64,000 nucleotides of DNA from CAVWSM01 sp963757805 (GTDB lineage: Bacteria > Actinomycetota > Actinomycetes > Jiangellales > Jiangellaceae): the NCBI GenBank assembly GCA_963757805.1, contig CAVWSM010000020.1, forward strand, positions 186,001 to 250,000, written 5' to 3'. Positions 1 to 8,145 of this stretch are shown piece by piece. Position 1 is the first letter of the stretch. Each line of letters opens with the position of its first letter. Position numbers and translations under genes: made by a program. The notes beneath the pieces are model-generated. The model was not told where the DNA came from and searched no databases. It saw only the letters and a list, made by a program, of their open reading frames with translations.

Positions 1-517
1 CGTGGGGGGTGAGCGCCTGCACTACTGGGTGTTCGGCGGGCCGTGGAGCTACGACTCGCCACCGACCGGCGAGGCGACCGGCGTGGACAGGGAGTTTCTC
101 TCCGCGGCGTTCCCCAGTCTCGGGGCCGTCATCTGTGGACGCAGCACCTACAAGGCCGCTGAGGCATGGGGCGGGACCAATCCGTGGGACGTGCCTTTGT
201 TCGTCGTGACCCATCGACCGGAGGACGCACCTTCCGCTGATTCCGGGTTCACCTTCGTCGACGGGTTCGACAAGGCGCTCGACCAGGCGCGCGCAGCCGC
301 CGGCGACCGGAATGTCGTGGTCATGGGTGGGGCCGACGTGATCCGGCAGGCGCTGCGGGCTGGTGTTGTCGACGAGCTCACCGCGACTGTTGCCCCGGTC
401 GTTCTCGGCGGCGGCAAGCGGTTGTTCGACGGGTTCGACGAGATGGTCGGTCTGGAGCAGGTCAGCGCCCGGCAGTCGCAGTGGGCCACGCATCTCACCT
501 ACAAGGTGATGCATTGA
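1..517 (+). CDS. RibD C-terminal / dihydrofolate reductase family protein, 5' partial
   Basis: The gene is cut by the left window edge, so about the first 30 residues and the true start are missing. A GTG at position 2 is in frame but is probably internal. The visible 171 residues match the small reductase family related to the RibD C-terminal domain and DHFR. Landmarks are the AVICGRSTYKAAEAWGG segment, a PLFVVTHRP strand, a VMGGADVIRQALRAGVVDEL segment typical of the NADPH-binding half, and VLGGGKRLFDGF near the C-terminus. The family uses NAD(P)H to reduce pteridine- or pyrimidine-like substrates, but the substrate of this stand-alone member cannot be told. Many such proteins in actinobacteria have no assigned role. 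The gene ends 48 bp before patB on the same strand. Confidence 0.85.
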   Translation, partial: VGGERLHYWVFGGPWSYDSPPTGEATGVDREFLSAAFPSLGAVICGRSTYKAAEAWGGTNPWDVPLFVVTHRPEDAPSADSGFTFVDGFDKALDQARAAAGDRNVVVMGGADVIRQALRAGVVDELTATVAPVVLGGGKRLFDGFDEMVGLEQVSARQSQWATHLTYKVMH

Positions 518-565
518 GCCCGATTGGAGCGCGCAGATGTCAGACCGCCTGCATAGCGTCTGGGT

Positions 566-1723
566 GTGGTTTTCGACCTGACTCTGGACGAGCTCCGGCA
601 ACGCCGCAGCGCGAAGTGGCAGCACAAAGATCCCGACGTTCTCCCGCTGTGGGTCGCGGAGATGGACGTACGGGTCGCGCCGCCGATCCGTGCGGCGCTC
701 GAGCGGCTGGTAGCGGCCAGCGACTTCGGCTACGTGAGCTGGCGAGGGCTGCCAGCGGCCTATGCCGACTTCGCCGAGCGCAATTGGGGACTCACCGTCG
801 ACACGAGTCGTGTCGTTGCTGTGCCCGACGTGATGGACGGTGTGTTCCATCTGTTGCTCGCCGCCACGCATCCTGGCGCCAAGGTGGTCATCAACCCGCC
901 GGTCTACGAGCCGTTCTTCCAGGCCCTCGAGCAAGCCCATCGTGAGCTCGTCGAGGTGCCGCTTGTTCGTGATGCCGACGGGCGGTATGCACTCGATCTC
1001 GCCGGCCTGGAGGCGGCGTTCGCCGCGGGGGCGCGAACGTATCTGCTGTGCAGCCCGCACAACCCTGTCGGTCGGGTCTGGACGCGCGCCGAGCTGCGGG
1101 CGGTGGCAGACCTTGCGGACCGGTTCGGTGTGCTCGTTCTCGCCGACGAGGTCCATGCGCCGCTCGTCCACGAGCCGCACACGTTCACGCCGTACGCGTC
1201 GCTCGACGGTGCCTCGCCGCAGGAGGCAATTACTTTCACGTCGGCATCCAAGGCATGGAACCTTCCCGGGCTCAAGTGCGCGATCGCGATTGCCGGCTCG
1301 GAGTCGGGATACCGACGACTGCTCGCCATGGGTCGCGAGATGAGGGAGAGCGCCGGGCTGCTGGGTGCGGTCGCCAACACGGTCGCATTCGCCGACGGCG
1401 AGCCCTGGCTTGCATCGTTGCGAGCCGCCCTCCGCGACAACCGCGACCTCCTGGCTGAGTTGCTGGCCAAGCACCTGCCCGCGGTGACATGGCATCCGCT
1501 TCACCTGGAGGCGACCTACCTCGCCTGGCTCGACTGCTCCCCGCTGGGCCTTGCCGACCCGGCTGCGGTCTTTGAACGGCAAGGGCGTGTGGCGCTGGTG
1601 CCGGGCCACGTCTTCGGCACCGGTGGCGAGGACTTCGTACGGCTCAACTTCGCGACCTCACCGGAGATCCTCGAACAGGCCGTACGGCGAATGGCAGCTG
1701 CGGTTCGATCGCTAGCGTCCTGA
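566..1723 (+). CDS. patB: PatB/MalY-type pyridoxal-phosphate C-S lyase (cystathionine beta-lyase)
   Basis: This 385-residue fold-type I PLP enzyme belongs to the MalY/PatB branch. Members cleave the C-S bond of cystathionine or cysteine conjugates to give a thiol, pyruvate and ammonia. The N-terminus has the family's KWQHKDPDVLPLWVAEMD segment (residues 18-35). SPHNPVGRVW and ADEVHAPL give the cofactor-binding Asn and Asp, and the Schiff-base lysine is K229 in SASKAWNLPGLK. The length is normal and the frame is intact. The start is GTG at 566; no closer start gives the complete N-terminus. The next gene begins 2 bp after the stop, so the two are probably cotranscribed. Homocysteine supply is the usual role, but detoxification or thiol release cannot be excluded. 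Confidence 0.88.
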   Translation: MVFDLTLDELRQRRSAKWQHKDPDVLPLWVAEMDVRVAPPIRAALERLVAASDFGYVSWRGLPAAYADFAERNWGLTVDTSRVVAVPDVMDGVFHLLLAATHPGAKVVINPPVYEPFFQALEQAHRELVEVPLVRDADGRYALDLAGLEAAFAAGARTYLLCSPHNPVGRVWTRAELRAVADLADRFGVLVLADEVHAPLVHEPHTFTPYASLDGASPQEAITFTSASKAWNLPGLKCAIAIAGSESGYRRLLAMGREMRESAGLLGAVANTVAFADGEPWLASLRAALRDNRDLLAELLAKHLPAVTWHPLHLEATYLAWLDCSPLGLADPAAVFERQGRVALVPGHVFGTGGEDFVRLNFATSPEILEQAVRRMAAAVRSLAS

Positions 1724-1725
1724 GG

Positions 1726-2485
1726 ATGCGGCTCACGGTTCTCGGTGCGACTGGTGCTTGGCCCGACGCCGGCCAGGCGTGCAGCGGCTTCCTCGTCGAG
1801 CACGATGGGTACCGGCTGCTGGTCGACCTCGGCTACGCGACCGTGCCGCGGCTCCTGCAGCACATCACGCCCGATCGCTGTCGACGCGGTGTTCATCAGT
1901 CACGGACATCCTGATCACTGTGCCGACCTCAACCCACTGCTGCGCGCCCGAGCTCTACGCGACGACCCGCCCGCGCCGCTGCCGGTCTATGCGCCACCGG
2001 GTGCGCTGCACGCGGTGCTCGCGCTGGACCGGCCCGGCATGCTCGACTCGGCGTACGTACTGCACGAGTTCACCCCCGGCAACCCGTTGCCGCTCGGGCC
2101 TTTCGCCGCCGAGACACGGCTGCTGCCGCACTGGTTGCCCAACGCGGGCGTGCGGCTGTCTGCGGGCGGCGCGGTCGTCGCCTACACCGGTGACACCGGA
2201 CCGAGTCCCGGCGTGGTCGACCTGGCACGCGACGCTGACCTGCTCGTGGCCGAGGCCAGCTATGTCGACCACGTGCCGGAAGACTCGCGGAGCTACCTGT
2301 CCAGCGCCAGCACGGCCGGCCGGCAGGCTGCCGCTGCGGGCGCCGGGCGCCTGATGCTGACCCACCTCATGCCCGGCACCGACCCCATCGCCGCCCGCAC
2401 TGCGGCCGCGGACGCGTACGACGGAGCTATCGACGTCGCCACCGCCGACAAGATCATCGCGCTTGGTGCCCCCGGTGGGATTTGA
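1726..2485 (+). pseudogene. MBL-fold metallo-hydrolase, one frameshift
   Basis: The product is a metallo-beta-lactamase-fold hydrolase split across two frames. Frame one runs from ATG 1726 through MRLTVLGATGAWPDAGQACS and LLVDLGYATVPRLLQHITP. Frame two resumes at about 1872 with the zinc motif FISHGHPDH, then YTGDTGPSPGVVDLA and LMLTHLMPG. Removing one C from the CCC at 1870-1872 joins them into a single 252-residue protein of normal family length. The break is therefore either a sequencing error or a very recent mutation. The relatives are ribonuclease Z / cyclic phosphodiesterase-like, with unknown substrate. The stop at 2483-2485 lies inside the oppositely oriented tRNA-Leu gene, so the two genes overlap by about 20 bp. 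It follows patB by 2 bp. Confidence 0.82.
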
Positions 2486-2540
2486 ACCCACACTGTGGCG
2501 GGTTTAAGCCGCCTGCCTCTGCCGATTGGGCTACGGGGGC
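2464..2540 (-). tRNA. tRNA-Leu(UAA) with a short, class I-like variable region
   Basis: A full cloverleaf can be drawn on the minus strand. The 7-bp acceptor stem is GCCCCCG/CGGGGGC and the D-arm is GCC/GGC. The anticodon stem GGCGG/CCGCC closes the loop CTTAAAC, giving anticodon UAA with U33 and A37. The T-arm GTGGG/CCCAC encloses TTCAAAT. The discriminator is A and CCA is encoded (complement of 2464-2466). UAA is a leucine anticodon, yet the variable region is only about 5 nt (ACAGT), whereas bacterial tRNA-Leu normally has a long class II arm. The 3' end overlaps the 3' end of the metallo-hydrolase gene, and def starts 16 bp downstream on the same strand. Confidence 0.9.
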
Positions 2541-2555
2541 CTTCCGGTCGCGAGG

Positions 2556-3071
2556 TTACAGGTAGACCTTGCGCGGAAAGAGCGCATGCGCGCCGGCGAC
2601 CCGGTCAAGGAACAGCAGCCCGGCACAGTGATCGATCTCGTGCTGGACCGCTCGCGCCTCGAACCCATCGGCGTCGATGGTCACCTCGTCCGCCGTTCCT
2701 GGCACCTGCCCCACAACCGTGACCCGGGTCGCCCGCTTGACGTCGCCGGTGAGGTCTGGCACCGAGAGGCAGCCCTCCCGTGCCCTCTCGTTGCGACTCG
2801 CCTCGACCACCTGGGCGTTGGCGAGCACCACAAGACCGTGGCTGGTCCGCGTCTTGGGATGGCCACTGACGTCCACGACGAACAGGTCGGCACTGACCCC
2901 GACCTGCACAGCGGCCAGCCCGACGCAGCCCGGGGCCTGCCGCATGGTCGCGACCAAGTCAGCCGCGAGCTGTACGGACTCCGCCGCCAACGGGTCGACC
3001 GGTCCGGAAGGGGCGCCCAGCGCCGCGTGCGGAGCGCGTACGACGTCGCGCACTCTGCCTGGCAACGTCAC
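2556..3071 (-). CDS. def: peptide deformylase
   Basis: The enzyme removes the N-formyl group from nascent proteins in the cytoplasm. All three catalytic motifs are present in the 171 residues. Motif 1 is CVGLAAVQVG (about 49-58), motif 2 is EGCLS with the metal ligand C101, and motif 3 is HEIDH with ligands H144 and H148 and catalytic E145. Motif 1 has Val where many family members have Pro (GLAAPQ), a common variant in actinobacterial second-type deformylases. The start is GTG at 3071, overlapping the stop of the upstream ACT-domain gene by 4 bp (GTGA), which implies translational coupling. It is the last gene of the run NDH-2, ACT, def, and tRNA-Leu follows directly. Confidence 0.93.
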   Translation of the reverse strand: MTLPGRVRDVVRAPHAALGAPSGPVDPLAAESVQLAADLVATMRQAPGCVGLAAVQVGVSADLFVVDVSGHPKTRTSHGLVVLANAQVVEASRNERAREGCLSVPDLTGDVKRATRVTVVGQVPGTADEVTIDADGFEARAVQHEIDHCAGLLFLDRVAGAHALFPRKVYL

Positions 3072-3586
3072 AGCAGGTCGGTGTCCTGCGGACGCAGGCG
3101 CACCTCGACACCAAGCCGCCGGCCGACGGCCTCCAGGTCCCCGCGCAGCGCGTCTACATCAGTGGCGGCCGGCACATCGACCTCGGCAACGATGACGTAC
3201 AAGTCCCCGGTCAAGCGCGTCGTCAGGTCCGTGACGTTGCCGCCCACGGCTGCCAGGGTTCTGGTGACAGCCGACACAATGCCGGGGCGGTCACCGCCGT
3301 GCACGCTGAGCACGTACGGAGTCCCGGCGTGCTGCGGATCGGGCTCCGGCGGCACCTCCCGCACGGAGACCTCCAGCAGCCCATCAGCCGCGAGCGGAGC
3401 GAGCGCCGCATGCACCTCGGCAGGGCTGCGCGGTGTCACGGCGACCAGAGTCATCGCGAAGTGGCCGCGCAGCAGCGTCATCGTCGTGTCCTCGAGATTG
3501 GTGCCGAGGTCCGCAAGGACGGCTGTGACATCGGCGATGATGCCCGGTCGATCGTGCCCGAAGACCGTGATCGCCAGCAGGGTCAC
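3068..3586 (-). CDS. tandem ACT-domain protein (GcvR-like)
   Basis: The 172 residues form two ACT modules. The first begins LLAITVFGHDRPGIIADVTA (residues 3-22). The second begins YVLSVHGGDRPGIVSAVTR near residue 90. DRPGI is the amino-acid-binding loop in both. The architecture resembles GcvR, the glycine cleavage system repressor-type regulator, which has no DNA-binding domain of its own. It presumably senses a small amino acid and modulates a partner protein, but no partner is evident here. It overlaps both neighbours by 4 bp: its GTG start overlaps the NADH dehydrogenase stop, and its stop overlaps the def start. The three genes form one transcription unit. The name GcvR is not applied because orthology cannot be shown from sequence alone. 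Confidence 0.85.
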   Translation of the reverse strand: MTLLAITVFGHDRPGIIADVTAVLADLGTNLEDTTMTLLRGHFAMTLVAVTPRSPAEVHAALAPLAADGLLEVSVREVPPEPDPQHAGTPYVLSVHGGDRPGIVSAVTRTLAAVGGNVTDLTTRLTGDLYVIVAEVDVPAATDVDALRGDLEAVGRRLGVEVRLRPQDTDLL

Positions 3587-4896
3587 GGCCGGACCCGCGC
3601 CGCCGACTCGAACTCCTCACGCGGGGCGTGCATGCGTCCGAGCGAGGTGACCTCGCGCGGGAAGAACAGCGCGAGCGTCCAGTCGAGCGTGATCCGCGCC
3701 TTGCGGTTGATGGTTGGCATCCGGCTCAGGTGATAGGTGCGGTGCATGAACCACGCTGGCAGACCGCGCACCTTGACCCCGTAGACCTGCGCAACACCCT
3801 TGTGCAGTCCGAGGCTTGCCACCGAGCCGACGTACTTGTGGACGTACTCCTTCAGCGGCTCGCCGCGCAGTGTGGCCACGATGTTGTCACCCAGCCGGCG
3901 GGCCTGCCGCACCGCGTGCTGGGCCGACGGGCTCGTCGTGGCACCGGGGATGTCGCTGCTGAGGTCGGGGATCGCCGCGACGTCGCCCGCTGTCCACACG
4001 TTGTCGAGGCCCGCGACGCGCAGCTCGGGCGTGCCCTTCAGCCGCCCCTTCTCGTCGAGCGGCAGGTCGGAGCTCGTAATGACCGGGTTGGCCTTGACCC
4101 CCGCGGTCCACACGATCGTGTCGGACTCGAAGGTCGTGCCGTCGGAGAGCACGACATGCCCGTCGACGACGGACTCGAGGCGGGTGTCGAGCCGTACGTC
4201 GATGCCGCGACGACGCAGCTCGTCGATTGTGTAACGACCCATGTCCTCACCGACCTCGGGCAGTATCCGACCGCTCGCCTCGACGAGTACGAAGTTGAGG
4301 TCGGAGGGCTCGACCGTGTCGTAGTAGCGCGTCGCGTAACGCGCCATGTCCTCGAGCTCGCCGAGTGCCTCGATGCCCGCGTAGCCTCCACCGACGAACA
4401 CGAAGGACAGCGAACGCTGTCGGACCTCCTTGTCGTCGGTCGACCCGGCGACGTCAAGCCGGTCGAGCACGTGGTTGCGCAACGCGATGGCTTCCTCGAC
4501 CTGCTTGAAGCCGATGCCCTGCTCAGCGAGACCAGGAATGGGCAAGGTGCGCGCCACCGAGCCCAGGGCCACGACAAGGTGGTCGTAGGTGAGGTCGTAC
4601 GGGTCGCCCTCGTTGGGGGTGACCGTGACCTTACGGTCGGCGTGACTGATCTGCGTGACTCGACCGGTGCGGACCTCAGTGTCACGGAGCACCTGGCGAA
4701 GCGTGACAACCACATGCCGCGGCTCCAGCGAACCGGCCGCAGCCTCCGGCAGGAACGGCTGGTAGGTCATGGTCGGACGGGGGTCGACGACGGTGACGCG
4801 GGCCTCCCCGCGGCGCAGCTTTCGCTGCAGACGCAGCGCGGTGTAGAGGCCGACGTAGCCGCCACCAAGGATGAGGATGTGCGGTTGCTGCTGCAT
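3583..4896 (-). CDS. type II NADH dehydrogenase (NAD(P)/FAD-dependent oxidoreductase)
   Basis: This 437-residue flavoprotein transfers electrons from NADH to membrane quinone without pumping protons and is expected to be a peripheral membrane protein. The FAD dinucleotide-binding loop ILGGGYVGLYTA is at the N-terminus. The NADH-binding loop FVFVGGGYAGIEALGEL lies near residue 165. WTAGDVAAIP, typical of the third FAD-contact motif, lies near residue 305. A frame extends 66 codons upstream, but that part lacks similarity and overlaps the next gene, so ATG 4896 (MQQQPHILILGGG) is chosen. The stop overlaps the ACT gene by 4 bp, and a uracil-DNA glycosylase gene ends 10 bp upstream. The C-terminal amphipathic region is consistent with Ndh, but related quinone or ferredoxin reductases share this fold. 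Confidence 0.88.
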   Translation of the reverse strand: MQQQPHILILGGGYVGLYTALRLQRKLRRGEARVTVVDPRPTMTYQPFLPEAAAGSLEPRHVVVTLRQVLRDTEVRTGRVTQISHADRKVTVTPNEGDPYDLTYDHLVVALGSVARTLPIPGLAEQGIGFKQVEEAIALRNHVLDRLDVAGSTDDKEVRQRSLSFVFVGGGYAGIEALGELEDMARYATRYYDTVEPSDLNFVLVEASGRILPEVGEDMGRYTIDELRRRGIDVRLDTRLESVVDGHVVLSDGTTFESDTIVWTAGVKANPVITSSDLPLDEKGRLKGTPELRVAGLDNVWTAGDVAAIPDLSSDIPGATTSPSAQHAVRQARRLGDNIVATLRGEPLKEYVHKYVGSVASLGLHKGVAQVYGVKVRGLPAWFMHRTYHLSRMPTINRKARITLDWTLALFFPREVTSLGRMHAPREEFESAARVRP

Positions 4897-4906
4897 GTTC
4901 ACCAAA

Positions 4907-5758
4907 CTACCGCTGCTTGTGAAATATTTCACGAGCGTATTCGGCGGCCCGAAGAAGTACGTCATCGAGCATGGGCTCGGTGAGCTTGCCGGTAAACGTG
5001 TTCTGCTGGCTCGGGTGGTAGGACCCGATGAGCAGCACGTCACCGAGCACCGCCTCCGCGGCGTGGCCGAACCGCGGGCGGGGTCGTGGCGCACCCAGGC
5101 CGACGTCGGCGAGGGTGCTCAGAGCGGCGGTCCAGGCGTAGCCGCCTAGCGCCACCACCACGCGCAAGGTGGGTCGGACCAGATCCACCTCACGCACGAG
5201 CCACGGACGGCAGGTGTCGCGTTCGTCCGGAGTGGGCGCATTGGCGGGCGGCGCGCACCGCACTGCCGCGACGACTCGAGTGCGCACGAGCCGCTGCCCG
5301 TCGCCGGCGTGCGTGCTCGTCGGCTGCGACGCTAGACCCGTGCGGTGCAGCGCCGCGAACAGCCAGTCACCGCTGCGATCGCCCGTGAAAATGCGGCCCG
5401 TCCGGTTGCCGCCGTGCGCCGCCGGCGCGAGGCCCAGCACGAGGATTTCCGGACGGTCATCGCCCCAGCCCGGCACCGGCCGACCCCAGTACGGCTCGTC
5501 GGCGAATGCCCGCCGCTTCGTGGTCGCCACCTCCTCGCGCCAGGCGACGAGTCGAGGGCAGGCGCGACACATGGACTCGCGTGCAGTCAGCTCAGCCAGG
5601 TCGGCCGCGCCGCCTGCCAGGTCCCGTACGGCGTCGGCGTCGGCTGCCACCGGCGTCAGTGATGACGCCGGGTCCTCGGGCCATCCGGTGCCCGGCGCGA
5701 CCGGACTCGCGAACCGCCCGCCGACGATTGGGTGCGGCAGCAGCACAGCCCGGGTCAT
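4907..5758 (-). CDS. family 5 uracil-DNA glycosylase (UdgB)
   Basis: This base-excision repair enzyme removes uracil and other deaminated bases from DNA. The core motif GLAPAAHGGNRTGRIFTGD (about residues 109-127) is diagnostic of the family 5 (UDGb) group. It has Ala where family 1 enzymes use a catalytic Asp. The downstream helix-capping motif is SYHPSQQNTFTGKLT (about residues 245-259). Four cysteines, in MCRAC near residue 65 and in RCAPPANAP plus DTCRPW near residues 165-183, are placed to bind the family's iron-sulfur cluster. The length of 283 residues is normal. Start ATG is at 5758, and the region 5759-5874 holds the divergent promoters. The gene heads a run with NDH-2, ACT and def. 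Confidence 0.9.
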   Translation of the reverse strand: MTRAVLLPHPIVGGRFASPVAPGTGWPEDPASSLTPVAADADAVRDLAGGAADLAELTARESMCRACPRLVAWREEVATTKRRAFADEPYWGRPVPGWGDDRPEILVLGLAPAAHGGNRTGRIFTGDRSGDWLFAALHRTGLASQPTSTHAGDGQRLVRTRVVAAVRCAPPANAPTPDERDTCRPWLVREVDLVRPTLRVVVALGGYAWTAALSTLADVGLGAPRPRPRFGHAAEAVLGDVLLIGSYHPSQQNTFTGKLTEPMLDDVLLRAAEYAREIFHKQR

Positions 5759-5874
5759 GTCGGACAGTCTGTCGGACCGAGCGGTGTATCACCGAGAGCT
5801 GATTACGGCTCCTCCCATCGATGACCGAACCGAAAGGGCTTCGGCGTCGTATTCAAGGCGGAAGGAGATCCGCC

Positions 5875-6087
5875 ATGACCATCACACTCACCGACCCGGT
5901 CGGTGCAATCACTGACACAGACCGAGCACGGGCGCGAGCCATCGAGGCAGCCCGCGTCGAGGCCGCACGTGAGGCCCTCAACCGCCGCGACCCGACGCCG
6001 CAGCACGCGGCCGACCTGCGCGACGCGCAGCTCCGGCGCCGCGACGCGCTGCACGCGCTCCAGCTGGCCGAGGCCGAGGCCGCCTAG
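5875..6087 (+). CDS. small alanine/arginine-rich hypothetical protein
   Basis: A 70-residue protein starts at ATG 5875 behind a good ribosome-binding site (AAGGAGA, 5862-5868). The frame could extend to ATG 5821, but that start lacks such a site. The sequence is rich in Ala, Arg, Glu and Asp and reads as one or two amphipathic helices (ARARAIEAARVEAAREALN, then LRDAQLRRRDALHALQLAE). A short charged coiled coil is likely. No family is recognised. It sits alone on the plus strand between udg and ppx, and its stop lies 1 bp from the corrected ppx stop in convergent arrangement. The strong Shine-Dalgarno and codon bias favour a real gene. Confidence 0.5.
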   Translation: MTITLTDPVGAITDTDRARARAIEAARVEAAREALNRRDPTPQHAADLRDAQLRRRDALHALQLAEAEAA

Positions 6088-6088
6088 C

Positions 6089-7019
6089 TCAGCCGGCGCA
6101 GCTCCACGCGATGCCGTCGAGGATGTCGTGCTCGCTGACGACGACCTCGGAAACTCCGACGCGGTCGACGATGGCGCGCAGCACCAGCGCACCGGCCGCG
6201 ATGACATCGACCCGTCCCGGATGCATCACCGGGATCGCTGCGCGAGCGTCGTGGTCGAGCGCGAGCAGCCGGTCGCTGATCTCGCGTACGGTCGCCTGCT
6301 GCCACCCGCGAATGGTGGATCGCGACAGGGTCGTACGCCGGCAGGTCGAGCGCGATGCCGCCGACTGTGGTCACGGACCCCGCCAGTCCGACAAGCGTAC
6401 GGGCCTCGTGCAGCGGCACCGTCTGCTCGACGCGATCGAGCGCAGCCTCGATGTCGGCGCGCGCAGCGACCACCTGGTCTGCGGTCGGCGGATCGTCGTG
6501 GAAATGGCGCTCAGTGAGTCGCACGCAGCCGATGTCGACCGAGATGGCGGAACGCAGGTTTCCGTTGCCGAGCACGAGCTCGGTGGACCCGCCTCCGATG
6601 TCGACGACGAGGAAAGGCGGTGTCATGTCAGCGCCGAGCTCGCGGGTCGCGCCGACGTACGACAGCTGCGCCTCCTCGTCACCGGAGACCACCTCAGGCG
6701 GCACACCGAGGATGTGCTGCACTCCGGCGACGAATTCTGCACGGTTGGCCGCGTCGCGGGTCGCGCTGGTGGCGACCATGCGCACGCGCTCGGCGCCGAG
6801 CTCGCTTATCCGGTCGGCATAGCGGCGCAGCGCGGCAAACGTACGATCAAGCGCCTCGGGCGCGAGCCGGCCGGTGCGGTCGACGCCTTGGCCGAGCCGC
6901 ACGATCTCCATGCGCCGGTCGACGTCGACCAGCGTGGAGTTGCCGGCGCCGACATTGATGTCGGCGACGAGCAGGCGGATCGAGTTGGTTCCGCAGTCGA
7001 TCGCAGCGACGCGAGTCAC
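6089..7019 (-). pseudogene. Ppx/GppA exopolyphosphatase family protein, one frameshift near the C-terminus
   Basis: The first 240 residues are a clear Ppx/GppA phosphatase of the ASKHA fold. VAAIDCGTNSIRLLVADI is phosphate loop 1, VVDIGGGSTELVLG is phosphate loop 2, and the signature ATSATRDAANRAEF lies between them. Family members hydrolyse polyphosphate or pppGpp. After IHHSR the frame is lost. The continuation, including VMHPGRVDVIAAGALVLRA and SEHDILDGIAWSCAG, reads in another frame to a TGA at 6089-6091. Removing one base from the CCC at 6305-6307 (GGG in the sense strand) restores a normal 309-residue protein. Start GTG 7019 overlaps the DUF501 stop (GTGA). DUF501-ppx adjacency is conserved in actinobacteria, which argues for a functional gene and a sequence error. 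Confidence 0.85.
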
Positions 7020-7552
7020 GACGCATCCTCGTCGACGGCTACGCAAGGACCGCCTTTCCACCAATCCGGCAAGGCCGCTACAGCCTCGTCACCGAGGGGG
7101 TTGACTCCCGGACCGGCCGCCAAGGCGTGGGCGACCAGCACATGCAGGCACTTGACGCGATCGGGCATGCCGCCCGCAGTGATGCCCGCGATCTCGTCGA
7201 CGTGCTCGATCTCCTCGCGGCGCGCGAGATAGCTGTCATGCGCGGCGCGGTAACGACGCGCCAGGTCGGCATCGGAGCGCAGCCGCCCAGTCATCTCGCG
7301 CATCATGCCGGTGGCCTCGAGCGTGCTCGTCGCTGCGGTCGCGCGAGGGCAGGTCAGGTAGTAGAGCGTGGGGAACGGCGTGCCGCCAGGGAGCCTTGGC
7401 GACGTCTCGACCACGTCGGGAAGACCGCACGGACATCGGTGCGCGACCGACACCGCACCGCGCAGCGGCCGTCCGAGCTGGGCTTGCATCGCGGCGAGGT
7501 CGTGCTCGGTCGCTGCCTCAGGCTGGGCCGGAGGCGGCGGTGGTGCGGCCAT
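7016..7552 (-). CDS. DUF501 domain-containing protein
   Basis: This conserved actinobacterial protein of 178 residues has no established biochemical function. Typical DUF501 features are LGRPLRGAVSVAHRCPCGLPDVV near residues 25-48, TPFPTLYYLTCPRATAATSTLEA, and a C-terminal VKCLHVLVAHALAAGPGVNPLGDE segment. Cys and His residues in the RCPCG and KCLH motifs could bind a metal, but this is inference. The start ATG 7552 overlaps the stop of the upstream septum initiator gene (ATGA), and its own stop overlaps the ppx start. The order eno, FtsB-like, DUF501, ppx is a conserved actinobacterial cluster and suggests one transcript. A frame extends upstream to 7621 but has no family similarity. Confidence 0.87.
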   Translation of the reverse strand: MAAPPPPPAQPEAATEHDLAAMQAQLGRPLRGAVSVAHRCPCGLPDVVETSPRLPGGTPFPTLYYLTCPRATAATSTLEATGMMREMTGRLRSDADLARRYRAAHDSYLARREEIEHVDEIAGITAGGMPDRVKCLHVLVAHALAAGPGVNPLGDEAVAALPDWWKGGPCVAVDEDAS

Positions 7553-8142
7553 CAGGGCTGCGCCTCGTCGACGGCCGGCTCCGTCCCTGCTGCCTCGACA
7601 GTCCCCCAGAGCTTCGACCACCAGGGGCCGGTCGCCTCGGGCTCGACGACTGCCGGGTCGGGGAGCGCGCCGACCTGCTCGCCCTCACCGTCGACGACGA
7701 CATAGCCAACCTCGCCTGGCAGCACGAAGTGCAGCCGCTCTCGCGCCTGCTGCTGCACGTAGGCGGGATCCTCCCAACGCTGCTGCTGCGCCTCGAGGTC
7801 GCGGACCTGGGCCTCGAGGTCGGCCCGTTCGGCGCGAAGGTCGGAGATGTCGGCGCGCTGCTCCAGCCAGGTGCGAAGCGGGTAGGCGTAGGACACCGCC
7901 AGCACCACGAGCAGCAACGCCAGCAGTGCGGCCCGCCCCGTGAACGACGATCGGCGCGCGGAGGGCGCTGTGCCGTCCGCCTCTGCTGCCGGTGTTTCAG
8001 CCGGCCGGCCAGCGGTAGTCGGGCCGGGCCGCGTGCGGGCGGCCGGACGCGGGGCAGCACCGGAGCGGGGCTCCCGACCGGTGGAGCGGCGCCCTTGCGG
8101 ACCGCTCCCCGGTCGGCTCCCTGGGCTCCGGCGTGTCGCCAC
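7552..8142 (-). CDS. septum formation initiator family protein (FtsB/DivIC-like)
   Basis: This 196-residue bitopic membrane protein is expected in the divisome, where FtsB/DivIC proteins scaffold FtsL-FtsQ interactions. The N-terminal 65 residues are a cytoplasmic Arg/Pro/Gly-rich disordered tail, as is common in actinobacteria. One membrane segment follows (about 70-88, AALLALLLVVLAVSYAYPL), then a coiled coil (about 90-125, ISDLRAERADLEAQVRDLEA). The family signature DPAYVQQQARERLHFVLPGEVGY comes next. Start GTG 8142 lies 3 bp from the eno stop, and its stop overlaps DUF501. The Mycobacterium counterpart, as I recall it, is the Rv1024 position in the same cluster. Confidence 0.87.
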   Translation of the reverse strand: MATRRSPGSRPGSGPQGRRSTGREPRSGAAPRPAARTRPGPTTAGRPAETPAAEADGTAPSARRSSFTGRAALLALLLVVLAVSYAYPLRTWLEQRADISDLRAERADLEAQVRDLEAQQQRWEDPAYVQQQARERLHFVLPGEVGYVVVDGEGEQVGALPDPAVVEPEATGPWWSKLWGTVEAAGTEPAVDEAQP

Positions 8143-8145
8143 GAA

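Noticed and set aside
4897..5094. Extended N-terminus of the NADH dehydrogenase
   Set aside because: The extra 66 residues overlap the 3' end of the uracil-DNA glycosylase gene and have no flavoprotein similarity.
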